A DNA stretch of 13,148 nucleotides, taken from the NCBI GenBank assembly GCA_947373075.1, contig CANBWF010000029.1:1-13148 (forward strand), read 5' to 3'. The notes under the pieces are model-generated. The model worked only from the letters and a program-made list of their open reading frames with translations, was not told the DNA's origin and ran no database searches. Shown here piece by piece: positions 1 to 8,135 of this stretch (positions are counted from its first letter, which is position 1; every line of letters begins with the position of its first letter). The position numbers and the translations under genes are program-made. The stretch comes from Actinomycetota bacterium. Lineage in GTDB: Bacteria; Actinomycetota; Actinomycetes; S36-B12; UBA5976.

Positions 1-1553
1 TAATCGTTATTGCCTTATTCATAGTCTCCAGCTTGTTCATGTGGATGCAGAGCTACATCATGGCGGGAGTTACCCAACGCACAGTTTTTCGTCTCCGTCG
101 GAAAGCAGAAGAGAAATTGGGTCGCCTACCGCTGCAATACTTCGATACGCAATCACGTGGCGACTTATTAAGTCGAGTTACAAACGATATCGACAACATA
201 GCAACTTCTATGCAACAGGGTCTTTCGCAAATTCTTAACTCATTGCTAACCGTGATTTCAGTGTTAGCAATGATGATTTGGATTAGCCCAACGCTTGCGG
301 CAGTCTCGCTTGTCGCAATTCCACTCAGTATTTTGGTTTCTGCTCGAATCGCAAAAAAGTCGCAGAAGGAATTCACTGACCAATGGAGTTGGACCGGAAA
401 GTTAAACGGTCATGTAGAAGAAATGCATACTGGGCATTCACTAATAAAAGTGTTTGGTCGCCGAGAACGAGCCATTGATGACTTCAGCACGTTAAATGAA
501 AACCTCTACAAATCCAGCTCGAAAGCCCAGTTTGTCTCAGGAATGATTCAGCCACTGACAACTTTCGTTTCGAACATAATCTATGTTGCTATTGCGGTAA
601 TTGGTGGATACCAAGTGGCGACTGGCACGATGACACTTGGTGATGTGCAGGCGTTCATCCAGTATTCACGCCAGTTCGGAATGCCACTGGCACAGATCGC
701 TGGCCTGATAAACCTGGTGCAGTCTGGAGTTGCATCTGCTGAGCGAGTGTTTGAACTTTTAGATGCCCCTGAGCAGGTGCCAGACAAAGAAGTCCTAGGA
801 GAAATCGACCGTACAACAGGTGAAATTGAATTTAGAAATGTCTCTTTCAGTTATTCACCTGATGTGCCACTAATAGAAGATCTTTCAATCAAAGTACTTC
901 CTGGACAAACGGTTGCAATCGTTGGGCCAACGGGTGCGGGTAAGACAACGCTGGTAAATCTAATCATGCGTTTTTATGAAATTACCTCAGGCCAAATCTT
1001 GATAGATGGAATAGATATTCGCGACATTTCGCGTGATGATTTGCGTCGCCAGTTTGGCATGGTTTTGCAAGATACTTGGTTGTTCACCGGAACAATGCGC
1101 GAAAACATAGCCTATGGAACTGCAAACCCTTCCGAAGAGCAAGTTGTTGAAGCTGCAACTGCAGCCAACATAGATCACTTACTTCGCGCCTTGCCTAATG
1201 GCTATGACTCGTTACTAACCGACGACAACGCAACGGTGTCAAACGGCGAGCGTCAATTACTAACTATCGCCCGAGCATTCATCGCCGACCCTGCGATCCT
1301 GATATTGGATGAGGCAACTAGTTCAGTTGATACGCGAACCGAAGTTTTGGTCCAGCAAGCTATGAGTCGACTTCGTAAGAATCGAACAAGCTTTGTTATT
1401 GCGCATAGACTCTCGACCATTCGTGATGCCGATGTAATCCTGGTGATGAACAAAGGCAAGATTATTGAGCAAGGCAACCATGAAGAATTGATGGAGCAGA
1501 AGAAGTTCTACTTCGACCTGTATTCAAGCCAATTCCTTGTTGCTGCAGATTAA
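1..1553 (+). CDS. ABC multidrug-exporter-type half transporter (TMD-NBD), 5' truncated by the window edge
   Basis: This is the C-terminal 516 residues of an ABC exporter half transporter, with a membrane domain followed by a nucleotide-binding domain. The frame stays open to the left edge (first full codon at position 3), so the TTG at 33 is not a real start. By family length (about 580-620 residues) some 70-100 N-terminal residues lie outside. Membrane segments appear around 3-60, 230-340 and 545-620. NBD motifs are intact: Walker A GPTGAGKTT at 924-950, Q-loop LQDTW near 1065, Walker B ILILDE with the catalytic Glu at 1311-1313, D-loop SSVD, and the switch His at 1404-1406. The signature is the variant VSNGERQ (1236-1256) instead of LSGGQ, keeping the key Ser and Gly, as seen in BmrCD/YheIH-like exporters. 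Those usually work as heterodimers, so a partner gene may lie just upstream. The substrate (drug or lipid) cannot be told from sequence. It ends 140 nt before the amylase and shows no clear terminator. Confidence 0.93.
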   Translation, partial: IVIALFIVSSLFMWMQSYIMAGVTQRTVFRLRRKAEEKLGRLPLQYFDTQSRGDLLSRVTNDIDNIATSMQQGLSQILNSLLTVISVLAMMIWISPTLAAVSLVAIPLSILVSARIAKKSQKEFTDQWSWTGKLNGHVEEMHTGHSLIKVFGRRERAIDDFSTLNENLYKSSSKAQFVSGMIQPLTTFVSNIIYVAIAVIGGYQVATGTMTLGDVQAFIQYSRQFGMPLAQIAGLINLVQSGVASAERVFELLDAPEQVPDKEVLGEIDRTTGEIEFRNVSFSYSPDVPLIEDLSIKVLPGQTVAIVGPTGAGKTTLVNLIMRFYEITSGQILIDGIDIRDISRDDLRRQFGMVLQDTWLFTGTMRENIAYGTANPSEEQVVEAATAANIDHLLRALPNGYDSLLTDDNATVSNGERQLLTIARAFIADPAILILDEATSSVDTRTEVLVQQAMSRLRKNRTSFVIAHRLSTIRDADVILVMNKGKIIEQGNHEELMEQKKFYFDLYSSQFLVAAD

Positions 1554-1644
1554 CCGATAAATTAGGGCAATCCGTAAAATACAAAATTTAGCCAATTTTC
1601 TATGACGTTTTCGTTATAAAAGCATTCTGTAAAGACTGTGCTTG

Positions 1645-1650
1645 TAGGGT
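1645..1650 (+). promoter_or_regulatory. Candidate -10 box (TAGGGT) for the amylase gene
   Basis: TAGGGT matches the actinobacterial TANNNT -10 pattern and is followed by 7 nt and then the GTG at 1658. A transcript starting there would be leaderless for the 1658 start, or would have a 36-nt leader for the preferred start at 1694. No convincing -35 box was found. Confidence 0.35.
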
Positions 1651-1693
1651 TCAATTAGTGGCGAAAGTCTACATAAATCTGTGCGGAGTAGTT

Positions 1694-3781
1694 GTGATTA
1701 GCAAACGTTTAGTCGGAATAGGTACGAGCCTTGCCCTAGTGGTAATTGGCGCGGTACACGGAAATGCCCAAGCAGTTACTCCATCACCAAAGAGCGAAAT
1801 GATTTACTTCGTCATGCTAGATCGATTCGCTAATGGCGACACAACAAATGACTACGGTTCAGCTGGATCAAGAGCTACAGTAAGCCAAACAGGATTTCAG
1901 CCAAGCGATTCCGGCTACTACCACGGCGGCGACATTAAAGGTCTTTCCTCGCAAATTTCATACATTAAATCACTTGGCTTCACTGCTATTTGGGTAACTC
2001 CAATTGTTCGCCAAAACACAGTTCAGGGTGGAAGTGCTGCGTATCACGGATACTGGGGTTTGGGCTTTGACCAAGTGGACTCCCACCTAGGAACCATGCA
2101 GGACTGGAAAGATTTTGTGACTGCGGCACATGCAAGTGGACTTAAAGTAATTCTTGATATCGTGCTCAACCACACCGGTGACATTGTTAAATATGGAACA
2201 GGAAATTACACTTACGAGCCTTCAAGCACTTCCCCATATAAAACTGCAACTGGTGTAACTTTCAGTCCAACTACTGTTGCTGGGTTAAACACTTTCCCCG
2301 CACTAAGCGCAACAACATCATTCACTAAGAGACCGTATATAGATGCTTCGCAAACAAACATTAAGAGCCCTGCTTGGCTCAACAATGTGACCAACTATCA
2401 CAATCGCGGCGATTCAACGTGGACCGGCGAATCTGTGCAGTGGGGTGACTTCTACGGCCTTGACGATTTATTCACCGAATCCCCCACAGTAGTTAATGGC
2501 TGGATATCGGTTTATCAGAAGTGGATTACGGACACCGGAATAGATGGATTCCGAATCGACACGGCCAAACATGTTAATGAAGCGCTTTGGCGCGCATTCC
2601 TGCCAGCCATGAGAACTGCAGCTGCGTCTGTTGGTAAACCCAATTTCCCAATGTGGGGCGAGGTTTACGATGGTAATCCCGTGGATACTTCATATTGGGT
2701 CAAGAATGCTGCGTGGAATGATGTTCTGGATTTCCCATTCCAGGGCAAAGCCTTGGACTATGTACGAAATAAAAATTCCAGTGCAATCACTTCACTGTTA
2801 AATGATGATGATCTTTACACAACTGCAAATACCAGTGCCAAGAATTTGGGAACCTTCCTTGGCAATCACGATATGGGACGTGTTGGTTCATTCTTGGCTG
2901 CGCAGAACTTAAGCGCAGCAGCAACTTTGTCGCAAGACAACTTAATCCATGCACTTATGTTCGGACTTCGCGGAAATCCAATTGTTTATTACGGAGATGA
3001 GTTCGGCCTTAAAGGTGGCAACGATAAAGCTGCTCGTCAAGACCTATTCCCTACTCAAGTTTCTGCTTGGAAAACCGAGACACGTATTGGTGGCACTGCA
3101 ATTGGAACCAAGAGTAGTTTTGCCACCACTAATCCATTGCAAACAACCCTGCAGGGCCTAACTGCACTTCGAACCAACAACCCTGCAATTGCCACTGGCC
3201 CACAAGTGGTCCGAATCGCTGACACTGGGCTTTTGATCATTAGCCGGATAGATCCAGCAACGAACATTGAGTATCTAGAAGTCTTTAACACAAATTCTTC
3301 GGCTATTTCTGCTACTACAACCGCGCCAACGGTCGGAGCTACTTGGCAACGTCTTGCAGGCACTGGCACGGTTACTTCCAGCAAGCTCATCACAACAGCC
3401 AAGCCAACTGCTTACGGTTATGGATTCTTCAAAGCATCTAAAGCTGTGCCAACACCCACCAGTATCTCGGTAGCAATGAATCAGCCAAGTACCTATTCTG
3501 GTGATCAATCCCTGATTGGACTTTCTGCAAAAGTAACTGGCTGTGAATTCAACACAGTCGAGTTCTTTGTGCAAACATCAAATAATGGTGCCTGGCAGTC
3601 ACTTGGTAGCGACGATTCACCGACTTTCTCAAATGCTGCTGCTTTGGCTAGCGGGCTTTACCGCGTAATGCCAGTGAAGTCGCAATTCACAAAGGGAACA
3701 ACCGTGAACTTCAAAGCCGTGGTCACAGGTGTTGGCGGAGTTACTGCAACGTCAGCTACGACTAGCTTTACAGTCAACTAA
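1694..3781 (+). CDS. Secreted alpha-amylase, glycoside hydrolase family 13
   Basis: Predicted extracellular alpha-amylase of 695 residues that hydrolyses alpha-1,4 glucosidic bonds in starch or glycogen. The GTG at 1694 is preferred: GGAG sits 5 nt upstream, and the product begins with an ideal signal peptide (MISKR, a hydrophobic core, cleavage after AQA near residue 27). A longer in-frame GTG at 1658 adds 12 residues and remains possible. All four GH13 conserved regions are present: DIVLNH (155-160), GFRIDTAKH with nucleophile Asp289, WGEVYD with acid/base Glu323, and LGNHD with Asp393. The early RFANGD and GGDIKGL segments are also typical of the (beta/alpha)8 barrel. From about residue 586 to the end there is a Ser/Thr-rich beta-sandwich-like domain, perhaps Ig-like or carbohydrate-binding. 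No LPXTG or membrane anchor is visible, so it is probably released. It appears monocistronic. Exact product specificity (amylase or maltogenic) is not resolved. Confidence 0.93.
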   Translation: MISKRLVGIGTSLALVVIGAVHGNAQAVTPSPKSEMIYFVMLDRFANGDTTNDYGSAGSRATVSQTGFQPSDSGYYHGGDIKGLSSQISYIKSLGFTAIWVTPIVRQNTVQGGSAAYHGYWGLGFDQVDSHLGTMQDWKDFVTAAHASGLKVILDIVLNHTGDIVKYGTGNYTYEPSSTSPYKTATGVTFSPTTVAGLNTFPALSATTSFTKRPYIDASQTNIKSPAWLNNVTNYHNRGDSTWTGESVQWGDFYGLDDLFTESPTVVNGWISVYQKWITDTGIDGFRIDTAKHVNEALWRAFLPAMRTAAASVGKPNFPMWGEVYDGNPVDTSYWVKNAAWNDVLDFPFQGKALDYVRNKNSSAITSLLNDDDLYTTANTSAKNLGTFLGNHDMGRVGSFLAAQNLSAAATLSQDNLIHALMFGLRGNPIVYYGDEFGLKGGNDKAARQDLFPTQVSAWKTETRIGGTAIGTKSSFATTNPLQTTLQGLTALRTNNPAIATGPQVVRIADTGLLIISRIDPATNIEYLEVFNTNSSAISATTTAPTVGATWQRLAGTGTVTSSKLITTAKPTAYGYGFFKASKAVPTPTSISVAMNQPSTYSGDQSLIGLSAKVTGCEFNTVEFFVQTSNNGAWQSLGSDDSPTFSNAAALASGLYRVMPVKSQFTKGTTVNFKAVVTGVGGVTATSATTSFTVN

Positions 3782-3872
3782 CTCGGCAAACCTAGGACTT
3801 CCTTACTTAAATAACTGCTCAAACTGCGCTAATTCCAAGCTGGACTCAGGTGTTCGACCTACCTAATCTCAG

Positions 3873-3878
3873 TAAAGT
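3873..3878 (+). promoter_or_regulatory. Candidate -10 box (TAAAGT), leaderless layout
   Basis: TAAAGT is followed by exactly 6 nt and the ATG of the GNAT gene. With no Shine-Dalgarno sequence between them, this fits a leaderless transcript starting at the A of ATG. The upstream -35 region is not recognisable. Confidence 0.45.
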
Positions 3879-3884
3879 AGCAAT

Positions 3885-4355
3885 ATGGAATTTCGTTCAT
3901 ATCGAGAAGATGAATTTGATTTTGCCTGCTCTCTTCGTTTTCTGACTTCTGTCGAGGAAAAAGAAACTCATCGCGAGCGCTTTGCGGCCGTTGGACAATG
4001 GCGTGATCATTATCTTGATTATGTGATCGATGTTGATGGCCAAGCGATCGGCGAGGTTCAAATTCGCCGCTGCGATAAGACTATGCCACCTGGCGTGCTT
4101 GCCTTCGGCATTGAGCTCTCTCCTGAATTCCAAGGTAAAGGCTATGGAACACAGGCTATAAATTTGATAACCGAGTTAATGTTCAGCCAAGGTAACCACC
4201 GCATTTCAGGCGATACCGATGTATCTAACATTGCCATGCAAAAGGCCTTCGAAAAGGCTGGCTGGGTACACGAGGGCACTATGTACGCACTGTTTGTTGA
4301 AGATGGCGTGCCACATGATTACCTCACCTATAGTCAGACAAGCTTTTCTCGCTAG
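3885..4355 (+). CDS. GNAT family N-acetyltransferase (RimJ/RimL-like)
   Basis: A complete single-domain GNAT protein of 156 residues that would transfer an acetyl group from acetyl-CoA to an amine on a protein or small molecule. Motif A is clear: GIELSPEFQGKGYGTQAI, with the CoA pyrophosphate-binding Q83-x-x-G86-x-G88. Motif B follows as NIAMQKAFEKAGW near 115-127. The N-terminal start and the hydrophobic-strand pattern resemble RimJ/RimL-type enzymes rather than aminoglycoside acetyltransferases, but the substrate cannot be assigned. The ATG lacks a Shine-Dalgarno sequence and sits 6 nt after a TAAAGT box, so it is probably translated from a leaderless mRNA. A hairpin follows the stop codon. 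Confidence 0.88.
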   Translation: MEFRSYREDEFDFACSLRFLTSVEEKETHRERFAAVGQWRDHYLDYVIDVDGQAIGEVQIRRCDKTMPPGVLAFGIELSPEFQGKGYGTQAINLITELMFSQGNHRISGDTDVSNIAMQKAFEKAGWVHEGTMYALFVEDGVPHDYLTYSQTSFSR

Positions 4356-4359
4356 CGAA

Positions 4360-4386
4360 TAATTTCTTTCTGTGAAAGAGAAATTA
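4360..4386 (+). terminator. AT-rich hairpin after the GNAT gene (possible weak terminator)
   Basis: Starting 5 nt after the stop codon, TAATTT (4360-4365) pairs with AAATTA (4381-4386), and CTTTC (4366-4370) pairs with GAAAG (4374-4378). The loop is TGT and there is a 2-nt bulge. There is no following T-run, so this is not a canonical intrinsic terminator, but its position between two promoter-bearing genes suggests a transcript 3' end or mRNA-stabilising role. Confidence 0.3.
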
Positions 4387-4424
4387 AAGCCCTTGCCCAA
4401 AAGGAAGAAACAGTCTCGAACACC

Positions 4425-4430
4425 TAAACT
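4425..4430 (+). promoter_or_regulatory. Candidate -10 box (TAAACT), leaderless layout
   Basis: TAAACT is followed by 6 nt (aggaat) and then the GTG start of the MFS gene. The spacing is identical to that at 3873-3878 and to the minus-strand box at 11151-11156. No -35 box is evident. Confidence 0.45.
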
Positions 4431-4436
4431 AGGAAT

Positions 4437-5696
4437 GTGAATAGCAATGGTGCCTCGCTTAAGGAATCTCTTAGCCGACTGATACCTGCTGACCGCACTA
4501 CTCGAATCATGAGTCTTTCGAGTTTGGTCAATACTTTTGGCAACGGCCTATTCATGACTGTGGAAGTTGTCTATTTCACTGAAATAGTTGGAATCTCAGT
4601 TGCCAAGCTCGCACTAGCTTTATCTATCGCTGGTGGAATTTCACTACTTTTCAGTATTCCCGCTGGACACCTAGCTGATCGAATTGGCCCTCGAGATATC
4701 GCTGCCAGCGCTTATGTGCTTGAAGGTATTGCCACTTTCGTTCTGCTATTTACGCGAGATTACTCAGTGTTTTTGGCGCTGAACATAATTATTGGGATTA
4801 CTGGAACTATCGGCCAAACTTTACGCATGGCGACCATTGCAAAGATTGGCAATCCCGAAGACAAGATTAAGACCCGCGCTTACTTACGATCAGTGACGAA
4901 CTTAGGTATCGGTCTTGGCACATTGTGTGCAGGATTTGCCTTGTGGATCAATACAGAGTTTGCTTATAAATCCATGCTTGCAATCGATGCAGTCACTTTT
5001 GTTTTAGCTGCTTACATCTTTCGCAAACTTCCTTTTGTGGCACCAACAGTCGATCGCAAAGAGCCAATCAGTTTCATTGCATTGAAAGACCGAAAATTTC
5101 TTAGCGCTACGGCACTCAACTCAGTGATGTCTTTGCACTTCGTTTTACAAAATGTTGCAATCCCTCTTTGGGTAATCCGTGAGACAAGTGCCCCGCGGTG
5201 GTGGATTTCCGCAATCATGATTGTTAACACCGGCGCAGTAATTATCTTCCAAGTAAGAGCAAGCCGAGGATCTGGCGATTTAATAGCCGGTGCAAAACTG
5301 TATCGTCGAGCCGGATTTGCGGTAGCCGTGTCATGTATTTTGTACGCCATGAGCGCCGGCATCCCAACAATTGCTGCCTGTGCGATGTTGATTCTGGCCA
5401 TGCTTGTGCATGTGTTTGGTGAACTCGTTGGCTCTGCTGGCTCGTGGAGCATCGGCTTTGGTTTAGCCAAGCAAGAACATCAAGGGCAGTATCAAGGCGT
5501 GTATTCACTAAGTTGGGGCCTTGGTGGAACACTTGGCCCAGCATTTGTCACAGCATTAGCTATCGGCATGGGCAAATCCGGCTGGGCAATTCTGGCGGTT
5601 ATGTTTGCGATTACCGGCATCTTGATGCACAAGCTAGTAACTGGAAGTTGGTTGCATAGCGAAGTGAAGCCTGAACCAATTGAGGCTGTTTCATGA
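4437..5696 (+). CDS. Major facilitator superfamily transporter, probable efflux type
   Basis: An integral membrane protein of 419 residues with about 12 hydrophobic segments, matching the usual MFS length. The signature loop between helices 2 and 3 is visible as GHLADRIGPRD (residues 77-87), the MFS motif A that gates the transport cycle. A second cluster of charged residues occurs in the central loop (around VDRKEPI), separating the two six-helix halves. The fold and motif A are those of drug:H+ antiporter-like permeases, but no substrate-specific feature is recognised. The GTG start has no Shine-Dalgarno sequence and lies 6 nt after TAAACT, suggesting a leaderless mRNA. Its stop overlaps the next ATG by 4 nt (ATGA at 5693-5696), so the downstream acetyltransferase is translationally coupled. 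A joint role in modifying and exporting a small molecule is possible but is inference. Confidence 0.9.
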   Translation: MNSNGASLKESLSRLIPADRTTRIMSLSSLVNTFGNGLFMTVEVVYFTEIVGISVAKLALALSIAGGISLLFSIPAGHLADRIGPRDIAASAYVLEGIATFVLLFTRDYSVFLALNIIIGITGTIGQTLRMATIAKIGNPEDKIKTRAYLRSVTNLGIGLGTLCAGFALWINTEFAYKSMLAIDAVTFVLAAYIFRKLPFVAPTVDRKEPISFIALKDRKFLSATALNSVMSLHFVLQNVAIPLWVIRETSAPRWWISAIMIVNTGAVIIFQVRASRGSGDLIAGAKLYRRAGFAVAVSCILYAMSAGIPTIAACAMLILAMLVHVFGELVGSAGSWSIGFGLAKQEHQGQYQGVYSLSWGLGGTLGPAFVTALAIGMGKSGWAILAVMFAITGILMHKLVTGSWLHSEVKPEPIEAVS

Positions 5697-6196
5697 ATTC
5701 AAATGTTGAAGTAACTGAATTACAACCAGCCGACTGGCAACGTCTGCGTTCACTTCGCCTAGAGTCACTTGCCGACAGTCCTCATGCATATGGCGCCAGC
5801 CACGAAGTTGAATCTGAGTTATCGCAGGATGCTTGGTTAGAACGAATGGCTAAAGCGAAATACTTTGCCGCGAGCATTGATGACAATGATTGCGCAATCA
5901 TGTCAGTCGAAGAACTCGATGGCGATTTTGGTGCGAACATTTGGCTCGGCGGATGTTGGGTAAACCCTGATGTGCGCGGCACTGGCGTGATGAAAGCGAT
6001 GATCGACTTCATTGACTCAGTTGCATTCGACCGTGGTTGGCAATGCCAAGGTCTTGGCGTCTGGCATGACAATCATCCAGCTATCGCAGCCTACGAACGC
6101 TTAGGTTTTGAAGCTAAAGGTGACCTGCAGGAAAGTAGCCGAAAACCAGGGCTATTTTTTCAACGCATGATTCGTCACACCAAAATCGGCGTCTAA
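5693..6196 (+). CDS. GNAT family N-acetyltransferase coupled to the MFS gene
   Basis: A 167-residue single-domain acetyltransferase. The acetyl-CoA motif A is CWVNPDVRGTGVMKAMI, with R95-G-T-G98; the last position of the Q/R-x-x-G-x-G/A consensus is Met100, a mild departure. Motif B appears as NHPAIAAYERLGFEAKG (from 127), typical of small-molecule or protein N-acetyltransferases. The N-terminal pattern (LRLESLADSPHAYG) is common in GNAT proteins annotated generically in actinobacteria. Translation starts at an ATG overlapping the MFS stop by 4 nt, so the two proteins are expected to be made together. The substrate is unknown. It is unrelated in detail to the GNAT protein at 3885-4355 beyond the shared fold, so this is not a local duplication. 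Confidence 0.88.
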   Translation: MNSNVEVTELQPADWQRLRSLRLESLADSPHAYGASHEVESELSQDAWLERMAKAKYFAASIDDNDCAIMSVEELDGDFGANIWLGGCWVNPDVRGTGVMKAMIDFIDSVAFDRGWQCQGLGVWHDNHPAIAAYERLGFEAKGDLQESSRKPGLFFQRMIRHTKIGV

Positions 6197-6244
6197 TGTG
6201 ACAACTCAAATCACATCCGCAAGCGAAAAACGAAACTGGGTCTC

Positions 6245-7144
6245 ATGACAATCGCTAACACCCCGGCCACAAAAAGCAATGCTGCTCGCGATGGTTTCAT
6301 TTTTGGCATTACGGCTTACTTCATATGGGGCATAGTTCCCATCTATTGGCCACATCTGCAGCCAGCCAGTCCGCTAGAAATTTTGGCTCATCGAGTTATT
6401 TGGAGTTTGCTATTTCTTGCGATAATTGGCCGCAAAAAATTCAGTCAAATTCGGGTCATCTTAAGTAACCGCCGGTCGCTTTTGTTGCTGACAATTGCAT
6501 CTGCACTGATTTCGGTTAACTGGGGTTTATTCATTTGGGCCAGCGTGACAAAGCACCTATTGGATTCATCCCTGGGTTACTTCATTACTCCCCTGCTCAG
6601 TGTTGGACTAGGTGTAGTTTTCTTTAAGGAACGACTGCGCAAAACGCAGTGGGTTGCAATTGCCATAGCAGCCAGCGCAGTTCTCTATTTGTCCATAACA
6701 GTTGGCAACCCACCTTGGCTGGCACTTTCACTAGCCGGATCTTTTGGCATCTACGGTTACGTTAAAAAGCTAGCCAATGTGCCGGCAATCGAGAGTCTGA
6801 CCATTGAGACTTTGATTCTTTCTCCCATCGCGCTTTCGTATTTAGTGTGGCTGGAAATAACACACGTGGGAACATTTGGTCATCACGGCCTAAGTCACAC
6901 GCTTTGGCTAACAAGCTCTGGAATTGTTACAGCGGTGCCCTTAATGCTCTTTAGCGCAGCAGCCATCCGAATCCCGCTAAGCACAATGGGAATGCTGCAA
7001 TATTTGGGGCCAACTTTGCAGTATCTAATTGGCATTTTCATGTTTCACGAACATATGCCCCAGTCGCGTTTCATTGGGTTTGCCATCACCTGGGTTGCCA
7101 TCGCAATCCTGACCACAGATGCCTTGAAAAACCGACAAAGTTAA
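6245..7144 (+). CDS. rarD: RarD/EamA-family membrane transporter
   Basis: A 299-residue protein with about ten hydrophobic helices, the standard length and topology of the drug/metabolite transporter superfamily (two EamA repeats of five helices). The start of the first repeat (GFIFGITAYFIWGIVPIYW) and the following ASPLEILAHRVIWSLLF are characteristic of the RarD subfamily, named for the E. coli 'chloramphenicol-sensitive' protein. Physiological substrates of RarD proteins are not firmly known, and metabolite export is usual in the superfamily. The second repeat begins near residue 150. It starts 48 nt after the GNAT gene with only a weak upstream purine stretch and no TANNNT box, so it may be read from the upstream transcript. 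The ABC ATPase follows closely. The family assignment is confident; the function in this organism is not. Confidence 0.87.
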   Translation: MTIANTPATKSNAARDGFIFGITAYFIWGIVPIYWPHLQPASPLEILAHRVIWSLLFLAIIGRKKFSQIRVILSNRRSLLLLTIASALISVNWGLFIWASVTKHLLDSSLGYFITPLLSVGLGVVFFKERLRKTQWVAIAIAASAVLYLSITVGNPPWLALSLAGSFGIYGYVKKLANVPAIESLTIETLILSPIALSYLVWLEITHVGTFGHHGLSHTLWLTSSGIVTAVPLMLFSAAAIRIPLSTMGMLQYLGPTLQYLIGIFMFHEHMPQSRFIGFAITWVAIAILTTDALKNRQS

Positions 7145-7180
7145 CGTTGATTTGGCCATGCCAGATGACCAAATCGTACC

Positions 7181-7186
7181 TAGACT
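7181..7186 (+). promoter_or_regulatory. Candidate -10 box (TAGACT) before the ABC-2 exporter operon
   Basis: TAGACT lies 7 nt before an in-frame GTG at 7194. If active, it would start a leaderless transcript for the exporter operon and define the ATPase start. It also falls inside the reading frame of the longer start candidates, so it could be coincidental. Confidence 0.3.
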
Positions 7187-7193
7187 GACACTT

Positions 7194-8135
7194 GTGCCTA
7201 ATCCTGAGAATCAAACACAGATGATTGTTGCCCAAAATCTAACCAAGGTTTACGGTGATTTCACGGCTGTTGCCGGAATCGACTTTACTGTTGCCAAAGG
7301 CGAATCCTTTGGCCTTCTTGGTCCAAATGGCGCTGGTAAATCTACAACAATGCGCATGATTACCGCCACACTGCAAAGATCTGGTGGCGACCTAACCATC
7401 TTGGACAAAGACCCGGATAAATTTGGTCCGCAGATTCGCGCACACCTCGGAGTTGTACCACAGGCCGATAATTTAGATACCGAACTCAAAGTTCACGAGA
7501 ACCTATATATTTATGGCCGGTACTTTGGACTTTCCCGCAAATACTTAACCAAGAAGATTGATGAACTCTTGGCCTTCGCACAGCTTGAAGACAAACGGAA
7601 TTCAAAAGTTGATCAACTAAGTGGCGGAATGAAGCGCCGGTTAACTATTGCCCGCGCGCTAGTTAATGAGCCAGAAGTTCTGTTATTGGATGAGCCAACT
7701 ACTGGTTTGGACCCGCAGGCACGTCACGTACTTTGGGATCGTTTGTTCCGATTGAAAGAACAAGGCGTGACTCTAGTAATCACAACGCACTACATGGATG
7801 AAGCTGAGCAACTTTGTGACCGCCTGATTGTGATGGACCAAGGCAAGATTATGGCGCAAGGCTCACCGGCGAGCCTGATTGCCGAACATTCCAGTCCTGA
7901 AGTTGTTGAAGTTCGATTCGGTTCAGATCGCAACGCTGCTGTAGCGGAAAGGATTTCACACATCGGTGATCGAATGGATGTATTGCCCGATCGCATTCTG
8001 ATTTATGCACAAGATGGCGAAGCGGCACTGGCGGAAATCATTTCCCTTGGCCAACACCCAGTTACTTCACTGGTACGCCGCAGCAGCCTTGAAGATGTGT
8101 TCCTACGCCTAACCGGCCGGACATTGGTGGATTAA
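7194..8135 (+). CDS. ABC-2 type exporter ATP-binding protein (DrrA/NodI-like)
   Basis: ATPase subunit of an ABC-2 exporter, 313 residues from the GTG at 7194. Walker A GPNGAGKST (43-51), Q-loop VVPQAD, signature LSGGM (142-146), Walker B LLLDE with catalytic Glu167, D-loop and switch His199 are all intact. A roughly 80-residue C-terminal extension ending in RRSSLEDVFLRLTG is typical of DrrA/NodI-type ATPases. The start is uncertain: TTG at 7152, ATG at 7158, GTG at 7194 and ATG at 7221 share the frame, and conserved homology begins only at MIVAQNLTKVYG (7221). I favour 7194 because a TAGACT box ends 7 nt before it. The stop codon TAA overlaps the next ATG (TAATG). It works with the two permeases downstream; the substrate (drug, lipid, polysaccharide or peptide) is not determined. 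Confidence 0.92.
   Translation: MPNPENQTQMIVAQNLTKVYGDFTAVAGIDFTVAKGESFGLLGPNGAGKSTTMRMITATLQRSGGDLTILDKDPDKFGPQIRAHLGVVPQADNLDTELKVHENLYIYGRYFGLSRKYLTKKIDELLAFAQLEDKRNSKVDQLSGGMKRRLTIARALVNEPEVLLLDEPTTGLDPQARHVLWDRLFRLKEQGVTLVITTHYMDEAEQLCDRLIVMDQGKIMAQGSPASLIAEHSSPEVVEVRFGSDRNAAVAERISHIGDRMDVLPDRILIYAQDGEAALAEIISLGQHPVTSLVRRSSLEDVFLRLTGRTLVD

Noticed and set aside
1236..1256. Degenerate signature (VSNGERQ) suggesting an inactive ABC site
   Set aside because: The essential Ser and Gly are kept, Walker B has its catalytic Glu, and variants of this kind occur in active BmrCD-like exporters.
1606..1620. Short imperfect inverted repeat TGACG/CGTTA before the amylase as a LacI-type operator
   Set aside because: Only 4 of 5 positions match and no recognisable maltose-regulator consensus is present, so the support is too weak to call it.
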